Assembly: GCF_000463115.2 (NCBI RefSeq)
Contig: NZ_AWFX01000006.1
Span: forward strand, 31,933-95,932
DNA from: Franconibacter helveticus LMG 23732
GTDB lineage: Bacteria; Pseudomonadota; Gammaproteobacteria; Enterobacterales; Enterobacteriaceae
DNA: 64,000 bases
Direction of reading: 5' to 3'
Numbering within the stretch: the first letter of the stretch is position 1; the number at the start of each line of letters is the position of its first letter. Below are positions 51,864 to 61,259 of the stretch, in pieces. The notes beneath the pieces are model-generated. The model worked only from the letters and a program-made list of their open reading frames with translations. It had not been told where the DNA came from and did no database searches. A program made the translations under genes and the position numbers.

Positions 51864-52808
51864 TTATTTCACCGTCCAGCCCTTATAATTGCCGACGTTG
51901 TTTTTATCGATCATCGTCACCGGGATCAGCACTGGCGCTTTCGGCGCAGGTTTGCCTTGCAGGATGTCGTAGCCAATCTCCACCGCTTTCGCCGCCATCA
52001 CCTGCGGGTCTTGCGCGGGGGTTGCCACAAACAGCGAGTTACCGCGCTTGAGCGCCTCTTCCGCATCCGGCGAGCCGTCCACGCCGACGATAAAGAATTC
52101 GTTGCGCTGCGCCTGCTTCGCCGCCAGATCCGCGCCGATCGCCGTCGGGTCGTTGATGGCAAACACGCCGTCAATCTTCGGGTTCGCCGCCAGCAGCGAG
52201 GTCATTACTTCAAGCCCGCCTTCACGGCTGCCTTTGGCGTTCTGGTTCCAGGAAAGCACTTTTATGTCCGGGTGTTTTTTAAATTCCGTCTGGCAGCCTT
52301 CCACGCGGTTTTGCACGGCGGAGACCGGCGGCCCGTTGATGATCACCACGTTGCCTTTGTTTTTCAGGCGATCGGCAATGTATTTGCAGGCCATTTCCCC
52401 CGCCTGGGTGTTGTCAGAGGTGATCGTGGCGTCCGCCCCTTCAGCGGCGACGTCTACCGCCACCACCACGATGCCCGCTTCTTTGGCGCGCTTCACCGCC
52501 GGGCCGATGCCTTTGGAGTCGGCGGCATTAAGGATGATCATGTCGACTTTCGCGGCGATAAAGTTATCAATTTGCGATACCTGCTGGCCGAGGTCGTAGC
52601 CGCTGGAAACCAGCGTCACTTTGACGTTATCGCCCGCCAGCTTGCGCGCTTCCAGCTCCGCCCCTTTGGTTATCTGGACGAAGAAAGGGTTGGCGAGGTC
52701 GCCTACGGTAACGCCGATTGACTTCAGCTCTTTTGCTGCCTGGGCGAACGGGCTGCCGGCAAGCAGCGCGCCGACGCACAGGGCGGTGACAAGAGGTTTC
52801 AAACGCAT
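51864..52808 (-). CDS. Periplasmic sugar-binding protein (RbsB-like)
   Basis: Periplasmic ligand receptor, start at 52808 (MRLKPLVTALCVGALLAGSP), signal peptide to FAQA, 314 residues. It is a type I periplasmic binding protein with IGVTVGDLANPFFVQITKGA near 30-49 and INDPTAIGADLAAKQAQ near 224-240. It feeds the permease and ATPase encoded upstream in the same operon. The ligand is probably a free monosaccharide. Confidence 0.92.
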   Translation of the reverse strand: MRLKPLVTALCVGALLAGSPFAQAAKELKSIGVTVGDLANPFFVQITKGAELEARKLAGDNVKVTLVSSGYDLGQQVSQIDNFIAAKVDMIILNAADSKGIGPAVKRAKEAGIVVVAVDVAAEGADATITSDNTQAGEMACKYIADRLKNKGNVVIINGPPVSAVQNRVEGCQTEFKKHPDIKVLSWNQNAKGSREGGLEVMTSLLAANPKIDGVFAINDPTAIGADLAAKQAQRNEFFIVGVDGSPDAEEALKRGNSLFVATPAQDPQVMAAKAVEIGYDILQGKPAPKAPVLIPVTMIDKNNVGNYKGWTVK

Positions 52809-52839
52809 GCTGTTCTCCTCAGTTTGTAGGGTATTTTTG

Positions 52840-53865
52840 TTATGCACTTTGATGGTGTCGGGTACGGTATTTGTCTATCAGCACCGCAATGATGATCACC
52901 GCCCCTTTGATCACCAGTTGCCAGAAATAAGAGACGCCCATCAGCGTCATGCCGTTGTTGAGCGTGGCGATAATCAGCGCGCCCACCAGCGTGCCGGTGA
53001 TAGTGCCAATGCCGCCGACGAAGCTGGTGCCGCCGAGGATGACCGCCGCGATAGCGTCCAGCTCATAACCGACGCCCAGGTTGCCGTTGGCGCTGTACAG
53101 CCGCGACGCGCTCATTAACCCGCCAAGACCGGAGAGCAGCCCGCTCATGCCATAGACAAAGAGCAGCACCAGCCACACTTTAATGCCGGTAAGCCGCGCC
53201 GCCTGCATGTTGCCGCCCACCGCGTAGATATGCACGCCAAGGGTGGTGCGCCGCAAAATGAACCAGCAGATTGCGATCACCAGCAGCGCAATCACCACAA
53301 GCCAGGGGAGCGGCCCCAGATAGGCATTGCCGATCCATTCAAAATTAATGCTGGAGTTAATGACCGTGGTGCCGTCCGCCAGCAGATAGGCGGCTCCGCG
53401 CAGGGCGGTATAGGTACCCAGCGTGACGATAAACGGCGGCAGCCCGGCGAAAGCCACCAGCGCGCCGTTGAACAGGCCAAGCGCGAGCCCCAGCAGCAGC
53501 GCCGCCGGAATGGAAAGCATGGAAAGCTCCGGCATCAGCGAAACCACCATTGCCGCCACCGCCGTGGTGCCAAGAATAGAGCCGACGGAAAGATCGATGC
53601 CGCCGGTCAGAATGATAAATGTCATCCCGGCCGCCAGGACGATATTAATGGAGGCCTGACGGGTGATATTCAGCAGGTTGCTTTCGGTAAAAAAGTTCGG
53701 CGCGATAAAGCCGAAAACGGCCACGATCAGAATAAGAATCGGCAGAATACCGACCGTTTGCGTCAAATCGCTGAACAGCATTTTCTTCGCCGAAGCGGTT
53801 TTTACGGCTTCCCGGCCAGAAGAGGTCACGGTGGTGTTCTTTTGTGTGGGGGAAAGTTTAGTCAT
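52840..53865 (-). CDS. Ribose-type ABC transporter permease
   Basis: Inner-membrane permease of 341 residues, about eight to ten membrane segments after a hydrophilic 30-residue N terminus. Family motifs are [20 protein letters not shown] near 78-97 and the cytoplasmic loop [15 protein letters not shown] near 214-228. Its start overlaps the ATPase stop by eight bases, implying coupled translation. Confidence 0.92.
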   Translation of the reverse strand: MTKLSPTQKNTTVTSSGREAVKTASAKKMLFSDLTQTVGILPILILIVAVFGFIAPNFFTESNLLNITRQASINIVLAAGMTFIILTGGIDLSVGSILGTTAVAAMVVSLMPELSMLSIPAALLLGLALGLFNGALVAFAGLPPFIVTLGTYTALRGAAYLLADGTTVINSSINFEWIGNAYLGPLPWLVVIALLVIAICWFILRRTTLGVHIYAVGGNMQAARLTGIKVWLVLLFVYGMSGLLSGLGGLMSASRLYSANGNLGVGYELDAIAAVILGGTSFVGGIGTITGTLVGALIIATLNNGMTLMGVSYFWQLVIKGAVIIIAVLIDKYRTRHHQSA

Positions 53866-55381
53866 GTTGCACCGCCTGTTGATGCGCTTCGGTAACGCCG
53901 GTCGCCAGCGTCATGATCTTCTCCTGGGTAATGTCGCCGCCCGTCAGCTCGCCGGCGATATGGCCTTCGCGCATGACATAAACACGGTCGCTCATGCCCA
54001 CCACTTCCGGCAGTTCGCTTGAGATCATCAGGATCGCCACGCCGCGGCGCGCCATCTGGTTCATGATCCGGTAGATCTCGCTTTTGGCGCCCACGTCCAC
54101 GCCGCGCGTGGGTTCATCAAGGATCAGAATGCGCGGGCCGATAGCCACCCAGCGGGAGATCAGCAGCTTTTGCTGGTTGCCGCCGGAGAGCCCGCCTGCG
54201 CGCACCTGGGCGTGCGGTACGCGGATATTCAGCGAAGCGATGGCGTCGTCGGAAATGGTCTGCGCTTTTTTCCGGTCAAGCAGGCCGTAGCTCGCGTCGC
54301 GCTCAAGCGTCGCCATGGTGATGTTTTCCGCCGCCGCCATCTCCAGGAACAGGCCTTGCTCTTTGCGGTTTTCCGTCAGAAAGCCGATGCCGTGATCGAT
54401 GGCTTCGCGCGGCGAATGGATAACGACCGGCTCGCCGTCAATCTCAATGCTGCCGCCGGTCGCTTTACGCACGCCGAAAATCAGCTGCGCCAGCTCTGAG
54501 CGGCCTGCGCCAACCAGGCCCGCGAGGCCGACAATTTCCCCTGAGCGCACCAGCAAACTTGAGGGCTGCACTTTTTTATCATCGGTAAGGTGATGCACCG
54601 CCAGCCGGGGACTGCCGAGCGGAATATCCCGCTCCTTGTTAAAGAGATCGCTTAGCGGGCGGCCCACCATCATGCGCACCAGTTCAGAGGCGTTGAGCTT
54701 GTCGCGCGTCAGGCTGCCTACGTATTGCCCGTCGCGCAGCACGCTTACCCGATCGGAAAGCTCATAAACCTCCGCCATGCGGTGGCTGATATAAATAATC
54801 GCCATGCCCTCGTCGCGCAGGCGCATAATCAGCGCAAATAAACGCTGGGTTTCTCGTGAGGAGAGGGCGGCGGTAGGTTCGTCCATCACCAGCACCCGGC
54901 TGTTGCGGTGCAACGCGCGGGCGATTTCCACCTGCTGCTGTTCGGCAATGGTGAGCTTCATTACCCGATCGCTGGCGTTAAACTGCGCGCCGAGGCGGTT
55001 AATGACGTTTTGCGCCTGCAACACCATCTCTTTACGCTGCACCAGCCCGCCGCGGGAAAGCTCGCTGCCAAGAAAAATGTTCTCCGCCACCGTCAGGTTT
55101 GGCGCAAGCTGCATCTCCTGGTAAATCAGGGTGATGCCTGCCGCCAGCGCATCTTTCGGGCCACGTATCGGGTGCGGCTTGCCATCAATAAAAATGTCGC
55201 CGCTGGTGGCGGTGTAAGCGCCAGCGAGAATTTTCATCAGCGTGCTTTTACCTGCGCCGTTCTCGCCCATCAGGGCATGGATTTCGCCGGGGTAAACCGT
55301 CAGGCTGACGCCCTTTAGCGCGTAAAATTTGCCGAACGCTTTGGCGATGTCGCGCATTTCAAGAATAGGGGGGCTGCTCAT
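53858..55381 (-). CDS. Ribose-type ABC transporter ATPase (two-domain)
   Basis: Cytoplasmic ATPase with two fused nucleotide-binding domains, start at 55381 ([20 protein letters not shown]), 507 residues. Domain 1 has Walker [10 protein letters not shown] near 39-47 and Walker [12 protein letters not shown] near 160; the first signature reads [12 protein letters not shown]. Domain 2 has degenerate Walker [10 protein letters not shown] near 289 and signature LSGGNQQK near 400, as in RbsA/MglA. First gene of the sugar operon, divergent from the hybrid kinase. Confidence 0.93.
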   Translation of the reverse strand: MSSPPILEMRDIAKAFGKFYALKGVSLTVYPGEIHALMGENGAGKSTLMKILAGAYTATSGDIFIDGKPHPIRGPKDALAAGITLIYQEMQLAPNLTVAENIFLGSELSRGGLVQRKEMVLQAQNVINRLGAQFNASDRVMKLTIAEQQQVEIARALHRNSRVLVMDEPTAALSSRETQRLFALIMRLRDEGMAIIYISHRMAEVYELSDRVSVLRDGQYVGSLTRDKLNASELVRMMVGRPLSDLFNKERDIPLGSPRLAVHHLTDDKKVQPSSLLVRSGEIVGLAGLVGAGRSELAQLIFGVRKATGGSIEIDGEPVVIHSPREAIDHGIGFLTENRKEQGLFLEMAAAENITMATLERDASYGLLDRKKAQTISDDAIASLNIRVPHAQVRAGGLSGGNQQKLLISRWVAIGPRILILDEPTRGVDVGAKSEIYRIMNQMARRGVAILMISSELPEVVGMSDRVYVMREGHIAGELTGGDITQEKIMTLATGVTEAHQQAVQHD

Positions 55382-55564
55382 GGCGTACTCCTGCGTAAGG
55401 TCGTAGCGCCACTCCACCATTGCGCGGTAAACAGAACATGTCATCCGCTGTTCATAATTGTCATAGTGTTGAATAGTTAACCGCGATCACATTACCGCGA
55501 CGACAGCGTTTCACTTTTATACGGCTCGCCGATAGTGAGGGAAATTCACCAGGCGGAGCCGCCC
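55382..55564. promoter_or_regulatory. Divergent promoter region, sugar operon / hybrid kinase
   Basis: A 183-base gap. A direct repeat ACCGCGA occurs at 55480-55486 and 55494-55500 (14 bases start to start), and a CRP-like half site TCACA at 55487-55491 lies between. Either could be an operator for the island response regulator or CRP; this is inference from position. Confidence 0.4.
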
Positions 55565-58129
55565 ATGAGCACGAGCAGCCGTTTTTTTTCCAGCGCCCGC
55601 GGACGGCTGCTGTTTTTCAACCTGCTGGTGGTGGCGGTTACGTTAATGGTGAGCGGCGTGGCGGTGTTCGGCTTTCGTCACGCAAGCCAGCTTCAGGAAC
55701 AGGTGCAGGAGCAGACCTTAAGCGATATGGGCGGCAGCCTGGCGCTGGCGCGCGATACGGCGAATGTGGCGACGGCGGCGGTACGCCTTTCCACCGTCGT
55801 GGGCGCGCTGGAGTACCAGAGCGAGGCGGCGCGCCTGAAGGCGACCCAGCAGGCGCTGGAACAGTCGCTGCGACAGCTGGCCGAGGCGCCGCTGGCGCAG
55901 CTTGAACCGCGGCTGGTCGCCAGCATTATTCGCCGCAGCATTGAACTGCAAAGTAGCGTTACCGGCATGCTGCAACGCGGCCAGCGCCGTCATCTGGAGC
56001 GCAACGCGTTGCTAAGCTCGCTCTACCAGAACCAGAGCTACCTGCGCCATCTTCAGGCGCTCAACCAGCGCGATGGCAATAACGTGCCCGCGCCAGCCCT
56101 GCTCGGCGAAATGGATCGGCTCATTGCGGCATCGATACGCACCCCAGCGCCAAAAGCCGCTATTGAACAGTTGAATGAGGTGATGGCAGGGTTGCCTGAA
56201 AGCGCGCGCAATCCGGTGCAGAATGCCATTTTACTGGACTTCAACCGCGAACTGCGCCGCCTGGCGCCGCTTTCGCAAGCGCTGGACGACAGCGACCTGG
56301 CGATAAGCTGGTACATGTACCATATCAAAGCGCTGGTGGCTTTTCTCAATGCCGATATTAACCACTATGTGCAGCGGGTAGCGCAGGAGTCCCAGGCGCG
56401 CACTGCCCAGAGCCACCGCGAGCTGCGCTCCATCATTCTGTTTATTTCCGCCTTTGCTCTACTGGCGCTGGTCATAACCGGTTTTGCGGGCTGGTATATC
56501 TACCGCAATCTGGGATCGAGCCTGGCGGCCATCTCCGGGGCGATGACGCGGCTCGCTCGCGGCGAACATGATGTTACGGTGCCCGCCCAGCAGCGGCGCG
56601 ATGAACTCGGAGAGCTGGCACGGGCGTTTAACGTCTTCGCCCGCAATACGGCCTCGCTGGAGCACGCCTCACGCTTGCTTAAGGAGAAAAGCACGCAGCT
56701 GGAAACCACCTTCCACGCCATGCGCGACGGTTTTGCGCTGTTTGACAATCAGGGCGTGCTGGTGGTCTGGAACCCGCAGTATCCGGTGTTGCTGGGGCTG
56801 GCGGCAGATAAGCTGCAACGCGGCATGCATTACCAGACGCTGCTGCGCCAGGTCGCGCCGCAGCAACCGCTGCTGCCGGATAACTTTTTACGCCCGCGCC
56901 CCAGGCCGCAGGAGTTGCGGTTGCACGATGGCCGCACGATTGAGCTGCGCTTTAGCCCGGTGCCGGGGCGCGGCATGGTGAACGTGGTGCTGGACCGCAC
57001 CGAGCGTAAAGGGCTGGAAGAGGCGCTGGTGCACAGCCAGAAAATGAAAGCGGTGGGGCAGCTTACCGGCGGGCTGGCGCATGATTTCAACAACCTGCTG
57101 GCGGTTATTATCGGCAGTCTTGAGCTGATCCCGCCCGGAACGCCAGAAGAGGCGCGCATTAACCGTGCCCTAAAAGCCGCCGGGCGCGGCGCGCAGCTTA
57201 CGGCGCGGCTGCTGGCTTTCTCCCGCAAACAATCGCTGAACCCGCGGGCGGTGGCGATGAAACCCTTGCTGGAAAACGTGCAGGAGCTGATCCGCCACTC
57301 GCTGCCGGCATCCGTAACGCTTGAAACCGAAGCGCAGCAGCCTGCCTGGGCCGCCTGGATAGACGCAAACCAGCTGGAAAACGCGATCATCAATCTGGTG
57401 ATGAACGCCCGGGATGCGATGGAAGGCCGCGAGGGAGTCATTAAACTGCGGACCTGGAACCAGCGGGTTACGCGCGGCGACGGGCGGCGTCAGGATATGG
57501 TGGCGCTGGAGGTTATCGACAGCGGCTGCGGCATGTCGGCCGAGGTAAAAGCGCAGGTGTTTGAACCTTTTTTCACCACCAAACCCACCGGCAGCGGCAG
57601 CGGACTGGGGCTTTCCATGGTGTATGGTTTTGTCCGCCAGTCTGGCGGGCGGGTGGAGATTGAGAGCGCGCCCCGGCAGGGCACCACGGTGCGTTTGCAA
57701 CTGCCGCGCGCGCCTGCGCAGGCCAAAGCGGAAAACCGCAAAGAAAGCGCGCAGCGCGTTCACGGCGAAGCGCAGCTTGCGCTGGTGCTGGAAGATGAGC
57801 CTGACGTGCGCCAGACGCTGTGCGAGCAGCTTCATCAGCTCGGCTGGCTGACGCTTGAGGCGGAAAGCGGCGAAGAGGCGAAACGCTTGCTGGATAGCGC
57901 GCCTGATATCCGGCTTTTTATCAGCGATCTGATGCTGCCGGGGCGCCTTAGCGGCGCGGACGTTATGCATTATGCCCGGGAGCGTTACCCGCATCTGCAA
58001 CTGCTGTTAATCAGCGGCCAGGATCTGCGCCCCGACAGCACGCCCCGCCTGCCGGACGTTACGCTGCTGCGTAAGCCTTTTACCCGCGAAGCGTTGGCAA
58101 GTGCGCTGCATGAACAAAAGCCCAGCTAA
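55565..58129 (+). CDS. Hybrid sensor histidine kinase of the sugar island
   Basis: Membrane hybrid kinase, start at 55565, 854 residues. Order: TM1 (about 14-37), periplasmic helical sensor (38-287), TM2 (288-313), HAMP (314-368), PAS-like domain (378-480), HisKA with His506 (TGGLAHDFNNLL), HATPase with N box around Asn614 (INLVMNARDAME), G1 DSGCGM and G2 GSGSGLGLSM, then a receiver domain (738-850) with Asp788 (ISDLML) and Lys837. Divergent from the transporter operon and probably its regulator, together with the response regulator at 47412-48143. There is no phosphotransfer domain. Confidence 0.9.
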   Translation: MSTSSRFFSSARGRLLFFNLLVVAVTLMVSGVAVFGFRHASQLQEQVQEQTLSDMGGSLALARDTANVATAAVRLSTVVGALEYQSEAARLKATQQALEQSLRQLAEAPLAQLEPRLVASIIRRSIELQSSVTGMLQRGQRRHLERNALLSSLYQNQSYLRHLQALNQRDGNNVPAPALLGEMDRLIAASIRTPAPKAAIEQLNEVMAGLPESARNPVQNAILLDFNRELRRLAPLSQALDDSDLAISWYMYHIKALVAFLNADINHYVQRVAQESQARTAQSHRELRSIILFISAFALLALVITGFAGWYIYRNLGSSLAAISGAMTRLARGEHDVTVPAQQRRDELGELARAFNVFARNTASLEHASRLLKEKSTQLETTFHAMRDGFALFDNQGVLVVWNPQYPVLLGLAADKLQRGMHYQTLLRQVAPQQPLLPDNFLRPRPRPQELRLHDGRTIELRFSPVPGRGMVNVVLDRTERKGLEEALVHSQKMKAVGQLTGGLAHDFNNLLAVIIGSLELIPPGTPEEARINRALKAAGRGAQLTARLLAFSRKQSLNPRAVAMKPLLENVQELIRHSLPASVTLETEAQQPAWAAWIDANQLENAIINLVMNARDAMEGREGVIKLRTWNQRVTRGDGRRQDMVALEVIDSGCGMSAEVKAQVFEPFFTTKPTGSGSGLGLSMVYGFVRQSGGRVEIESAPRQGTTVRLQLPRAPAQAKAENRKESAQRVHGEAQLALVLEDEPDVRQTLCEQLHQLGWLTLEAESGEEAKRLLDSAPDIRLFISDLMLPGRLSGADVMHYARERYPHLQLLLISGQDLRPDSTPRLPDVTLLRKPFTREALASALHEQKPS

Positions 58130-58207
58130 GGATTTGAGAATCGTCCGCTTCAGAACGCGGCGGGGTTTTTGCAAAGTCACACGCAGTCAACCGCTGAGAC
58201 TGACGCT

Positions 58208-58576
58208 ATGAAACATTACCTCCGCGCCCTGTTTTTTGGCGCGCTTTCGCTAAGCTCCGTGCATCTGGCGCAGGCCGATAATCTCGACAATATTCTGGAT
58301 AACACCGTCAATTCTATCTCGCAGGCGATTAACGACGCTTATACGCCAGCAGACGACCGCTATGAAGAGGACGACCGCCGTCGTGACGAGGAGCAACGTC
58401 GCCGTGACGAAGAAGATTATCGCCGCAGCGATGAAGCGCGCCGTCAGTATGAGGACCGCCGTCGCCAGCTGGAAGACAGGCGTCGTCAGCTGGCCGACCG
58501 GCAGCGGCAGCTTGATGACGAGCGCCGCCAGCTTGAGCGCGAGGAGCGTCGTCTTGAAGAGGAGTATGACCGTTAA
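58208..58576 (+). CDS. yjdP: Periplasmic Arg/Asp-rich coiled-coil protein YjdP
   Basis: Small exported protein, start at 58208 (MKHYLRALFFGALSLSSVHL), signal peptide ending AQA, 122 residues. The mature part after about residue 50 is a highly charged repeat built on units like RRQLEDR and RRQLADR, predicted to form a long single helix. It matches E. coli YjdP, which also neighbours phnP; function unknown. It is convergent with the phosphatase-like gene, only one base between stops. Confidence 0.85.
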   Translation: MKHYLRALFFGALSLSSVHLAQADNLDNILDNTVNSISQAINDAYTPADDRYEEDDRRRDEEQRRRDEEDYRRSDEARRQYEDRRRQLEDRRRQLADRQRQLDDERRQLEREERRLEEEYDR

Positions 58577-58577
58577 G

Positions 58578-58919
58578 TTACGCCGGGCGGGAAGGGGATA
58601 ACCCCAGAACCGCAGGAACCGTTGCGTTCAGGATGTCGATAAGTTCGGTGGACATGAACAGGTAATCGTCAGGAATATCGAGCACATGCAGCGGTTTATG
58701 CTCAATGAGCCGACGCCAGTCGGCGACAAGCCGCTGTTTGTGCTTTTGCTCCATCACGCAAATGACGTCGGCCCATTTGAGAAGCTCTGCCGTGACGACA
58801 TTTCTGGCATGGCGGCTGGTGCCGGCGGAACGGGCGCAAAGGCCCGGATAACGGCGGAACAGCTGTTCCGCCGTGGGGCTTCGCCATTGATTACGGCTGC
58901 AAATAAACAGGACATTCAT
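58578..58919 (-). CDS. Low-molecular-weight phosphatase-like protein
   Basis: Small protein of 113 residues resembling low-molecular-weight tyrosine phosphatases. The N-terminal loop MNVLFICSRNQWRSPTAEQL has Cys8-X5-Arg14-Ser15, the phosphate-binding signature. A candidate general acid lies in LDIPDDYLFMS near 86-96. It is shorter than the usual 150 residues, so the fold is a reduced member. Start at 58919, overlapping the end of the next upstream ORF by 29 bases. The substrate is unknown. Confidence 0.82.
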   Translation of the reverse strand: MNVLFICSRNQWRSPTAEQLFRRYPGLCARSAGTSRHARNVVTAELLKWADVICVMEQKHKQRLVADWRRLIEHKPLHVLDIPDDYLFMSTELIDILNATVPAVLGLSPSRPA

Positions 58920-59145
58920 TAACGAGGCGGTATTCTTCCAGGCCTTCGCGCGCAAGTTGCTTGTTGGTGATGCGCGGGTAGGTCATTCCCAGTTGCGCCG
59001 CGCGGGCAAGCTTGCAGGAACGAAGATAAAGCATCTTCCACTGCTTTTCGCCGCGAAAGCGCAGCAGGGCGGTGTGCACATCACGGGACTGGTTGCGCCG
59101 CTTTTGGCTAAGCCGCCAGGCCCGCGTACGGGATGGTTCCATCAT
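58891..59145 (-). CDS. Small basic ORF overlapping the phosphatase-like gene
   Basis: I do not recognise this gene. The start at 59145 (or 59142) is chosen because AGAGAG lies 6-11 bases before; 84 residues. It is rich in Arg, Lys and Gln in the first half (RTRAWRLSQKRRNQSRD), then LRSCKLARAAQLGMTYPRIT, and ends ECPVYLQP. The high positive charge suggests nucleic-acid contact. It overlaps the phosphatase start by 29 bases in another frame, which would make the pair coupled. It could be a spurious frame; codon use and homologues would decide. Confidence 0.45.
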   Translation of the reverse strand: MMEPSRTRAWRLSQKRRNQSRDVHTALLRFRGEKQWKMLYLRSCKLARAAQLGMTYPRITNKQLAREGLEEYRLVNECPVYLQP

Positions 59146-59251
59146 TTTCTCTCTGGTCAGATTTATCGGGTTCAGCAGCCGCGATAATACAGAGAGGCTA
59201 AGCGGGGCCATTTTAATGCAGGCTGAGGAGAAGTCATCCCCCCTTTTTTTG

Positions 59252-60010
59252 TTAGTCCAGCGCTATCACCATGCCGTCAAACCCCGCTTCGAAGCCTGCG
59301 GGCAGCGGATTGCGCATCATCCAGACGTCGAACTGGTGGCTGATATGGTTCAGCACGACGCGCGGGCAGCGGATCTGCTCATTAAGCGCGATGACGGTGT
59401 TCAGATCGCAATGGTTAGCCGGCGTCTGCGGACGCGGCTCATGGCTACAGTCGATCACTATCACATCAGGGCGACTGGCCTGTAAGAACTTCAGTGATTT
59501 TTCCGGCAGCCCGGCGGTGTCGCAAAGCCATGCCACGCGGCTATGCGCGCTTTCCAGCAGATAACCGAACGTAAGCTTTGAATGAATGAGCGGCACGGGC
59601 GTCACCTGCAACCCTTGCAAATCAAACACCACAAACGGCTCGACGGTATGGCTGAAATCAAGCACGCCAGGGTGTTTGAAAAGATCGTCGCAGCCCGCTT
59701 CATCAGGGGGGCCGTAAACCGGGATCTTCTCGCCTGCGCCCCAGCGCAGCGTGAAAAGCGCCTGCACATGATCCATATGGTAGTGCGTTAGCAAAAACTG
59801 GCGGAACTCGCCCGGCTGCCAGCGTTCTGCTAAATCCGGCATGCCGGCATCCAGCAGCGTAACCGACGTATTAAACTTCACTACCGCGCTACAGGGCCTA
59901 CGGCGATGCGCAGGCGCTTCGCGTGCCCGCTCGCAGGCGGCGCAGCGGCAGCCCCAGACGGGCACCCCCTGCGCGCCGCCTGTGCCGGTCAGGGTTATTT
60001 TCAGGCTCAT
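59252..60010 (-). CDS. phnP: Phosphoribosyl 1,2-cyclic phosphate phosphodiesterase PhnP
   Basis: Metallo-beta-lactamase fold enzyme that opens 5-phosphoribosyl 1,2-cyclic phosphate, the by-product of C-P lyase. The product has 252 residues: metal motif THYHMDHVQ near 75-83, later ligands in LCDTAGLPE and CSHEP, and a Cys-rich zinc site CRCAACERA near 21-29. It looks complete although the C-P lyase core genes are missing from this locus. Follows phnO by nine bases. Confidence 0.94.
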   Translation of the reverse strand: MSLKITLTGTGGAQGVPVWGCRCAACERAREAPAHRRRPCSAVVKFNTSVTLLDAGMPDLAERWQPGEFRQFLLTHYHMDHVQALFTLRWGAGEKIPVYGPPDEAGCDDLFKHPGVLDFSHTVEPFVVFDLQGLQVTPVPLIHSKLTFGYLLESAHSRVAWLCDTAGLPEKSLKFLQASRPDVIVIDCSHEPRPQTPANHCDLNTVIALNEQIRCPRVVLNHISHQFDVWMMRNPLPAGFEAGFDGMVIALD

Positions 60011-60019
60011 CGACCCTCC

Positions 60020-60454
60020 TTACAGCGGCTTGGTGAAGCGAAAATGGCTCTGTGTATACCCTTCACGCTGGTAAAAACGGTGCGCGTCCACGCGCGTTAC
60101 GTTAGTGGAAAGCTCCGCCATCTCAGCGCCCGCCTCCCGGGCCTGCGTTTCGGCCCAGGCGAGCAGTTGGCTGCCCACGCCCAGCCCGCGCGCCTGCGGC
60201 ATCACCACCAGTTCCTGAATCTCGCCAATCCAGTTTACATGGTGCAGATGAAATTGCAGATGCAGGCCAATCATCCCCACAATGTCGCCTTCAAGCAGCG
60301 CCAGCTGGTAACGCAGGTTCGGGTCGCTCAGGTTGGCGGCGAAGCCGACATTAAACTCGTGATGGTCAAAAGCGTGCTGTTTCAGCTCGCAGATAAGAGC
60401 GTAAACGGCGTCGCTGTCTTCAATCGTCGCGCGGCGGAGTTCACAAGCTGGCAT
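60020..60454 (-). CDS. phnO: Aminoalkylphosphonate N-acetyltransferase PhnO
   Basis: GNAT-family acetyltransferase for aminoalkylphosphonates, 144 residues. The acetyl-CoA loop is [18 protein letters not shown] near 88-105, preceded by IGEIQELVV. It is close to E. coli PhnO. Preceded by AGGAG eight bases before the ATG. In E. coli phnN precedes it; here the next gene upstream is phnH, 107 bases away. Confidence 0.94.
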   Translation of the reverse strand: MPACELRRATIEDSDAVYALICELKQHAFDHHEFNVGFAANLSDPNLRYQLALLEGDIVGMIGLHLQFHLHHVNWIGEIQELVVMPQARGLGVGSQLLAWAETQAREAGAEMAELSTNVTRVDAHRFYQREGYTQSHFRFTKPL

Positions 60455-60561
60455 GAGGTTTCTCCTGGAGGGATGATCGCCGGGTTAAAAAACGTCGACT
60501 GACTGTAGCAGACTCCCGGCTGTTCAACCTCCGCCAGAATGCTTAACGCAGGCCGCCAGTA

Positions 60562-61146
60562 CTAGCAGGCTTCCACATGGGTAGCATGAGGAATAGCCAG
60601 CAGGCGCTCGCCGCAGGTAAGTATGAGATCCAGGCCAGGCGCAAGCGCGTACGGATGTTCATCCAGCATATGGATCAGGCTTTCCGGCAGTTGCGGCGCC
60701 ACCATGCGCTCTTCGGTGATACCCGCGCCGGTCAGGCGCAACATGCGCCCGCCGCTCAGGCTCGCCACTTGCATAATTAAGGTGATGCCGCTTTCCGGCA
60801 TGCGCGCGCTTGCCTGTGCAAGCACCGCGAAGGTTTCGGCGTTCATCTTCTCGTCGGTCACGGCGAAAATGGCGTGCTCAGGCGCTTCGCACAGCGGCGC
60901 GCCAGTATGAAGGCGCAGGTTCTGGCGCACCATGTCGTTGGCGAAAGGCGGGGCGAGCCAGACCGGCGTGGCGCTGTCGGCAAGCGTCAGCAGCAGGCTG
61001 CTGGTGGCGACGCCAAGCGGTTGCCAGCCATGGCTGACCTGCGAAAGCGAAACAATAACGCCCGGCTCGCTCATGGCTTTAAGCAGACGGCGAAAGCTCT
61101 GTTGCGCATCGTGAAGGGTGGCAGGGTAATCAGGGGTCAAGATCAT
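60562..61146 (-). CDS. phnH: C-P lyase core subunit PhnH, without its partners
   Basis: PhnH is part of the PhnGHIJ core that forms ribose-triphosphonate from ATP and phosphonate. The start at 61146 ([20 protein letters not shown]) gives 194 residues, the E. coli length, with [20 protein letters not shown] near 19-38 and [23 protein letters not shown] block near 131-149. The frame shows no damage. phnG, phnI and phnJ are absent, so the protein cannot form its known complex from this locus. Confidence 0.93.
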   Translation of the reverse strand: MILTPDYPATLHDAQQSFRRLLKAMSEPGVIVSLSQVSHGWQPLGVATSSLLLTLADSATPVWLAPPFANDMVRQNLRLHTGAPLCEAPEHAIFAVTDEKMNAETFAVLAQASARMPESGITLIMQVASLSGGRMLRLTGAGITEERMVAPQLPESLIHMLDEHPYALAPGLDLILTCGERLLAIPHATHVEAC

Positions 61147-61171
61147 GCAATTTCTCCGCGCATCGGCGCAA

Positions 61172-61200
61172 TAAAAAAAGCCCGGCGGCGTTTGCCGGGC
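61172..61200 (-). terminator. Terminator after phnF
   Basis: Minus-strand stem GCCCGGC/GCCGGGC (61180-61200) followed by CTTTTTTTATT. It separates phnF from phnH, which would stop readthrough into phnH unless it has its own promoter in the remaining 25 bases or termination is partial. Confidence 0.8.
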
Positions 61201-61259
61201 GATAAAAGGCACACAGAAAGTCAAAGGGACAGTGCGATACGCAGGGCGCGCCGGCTGGC

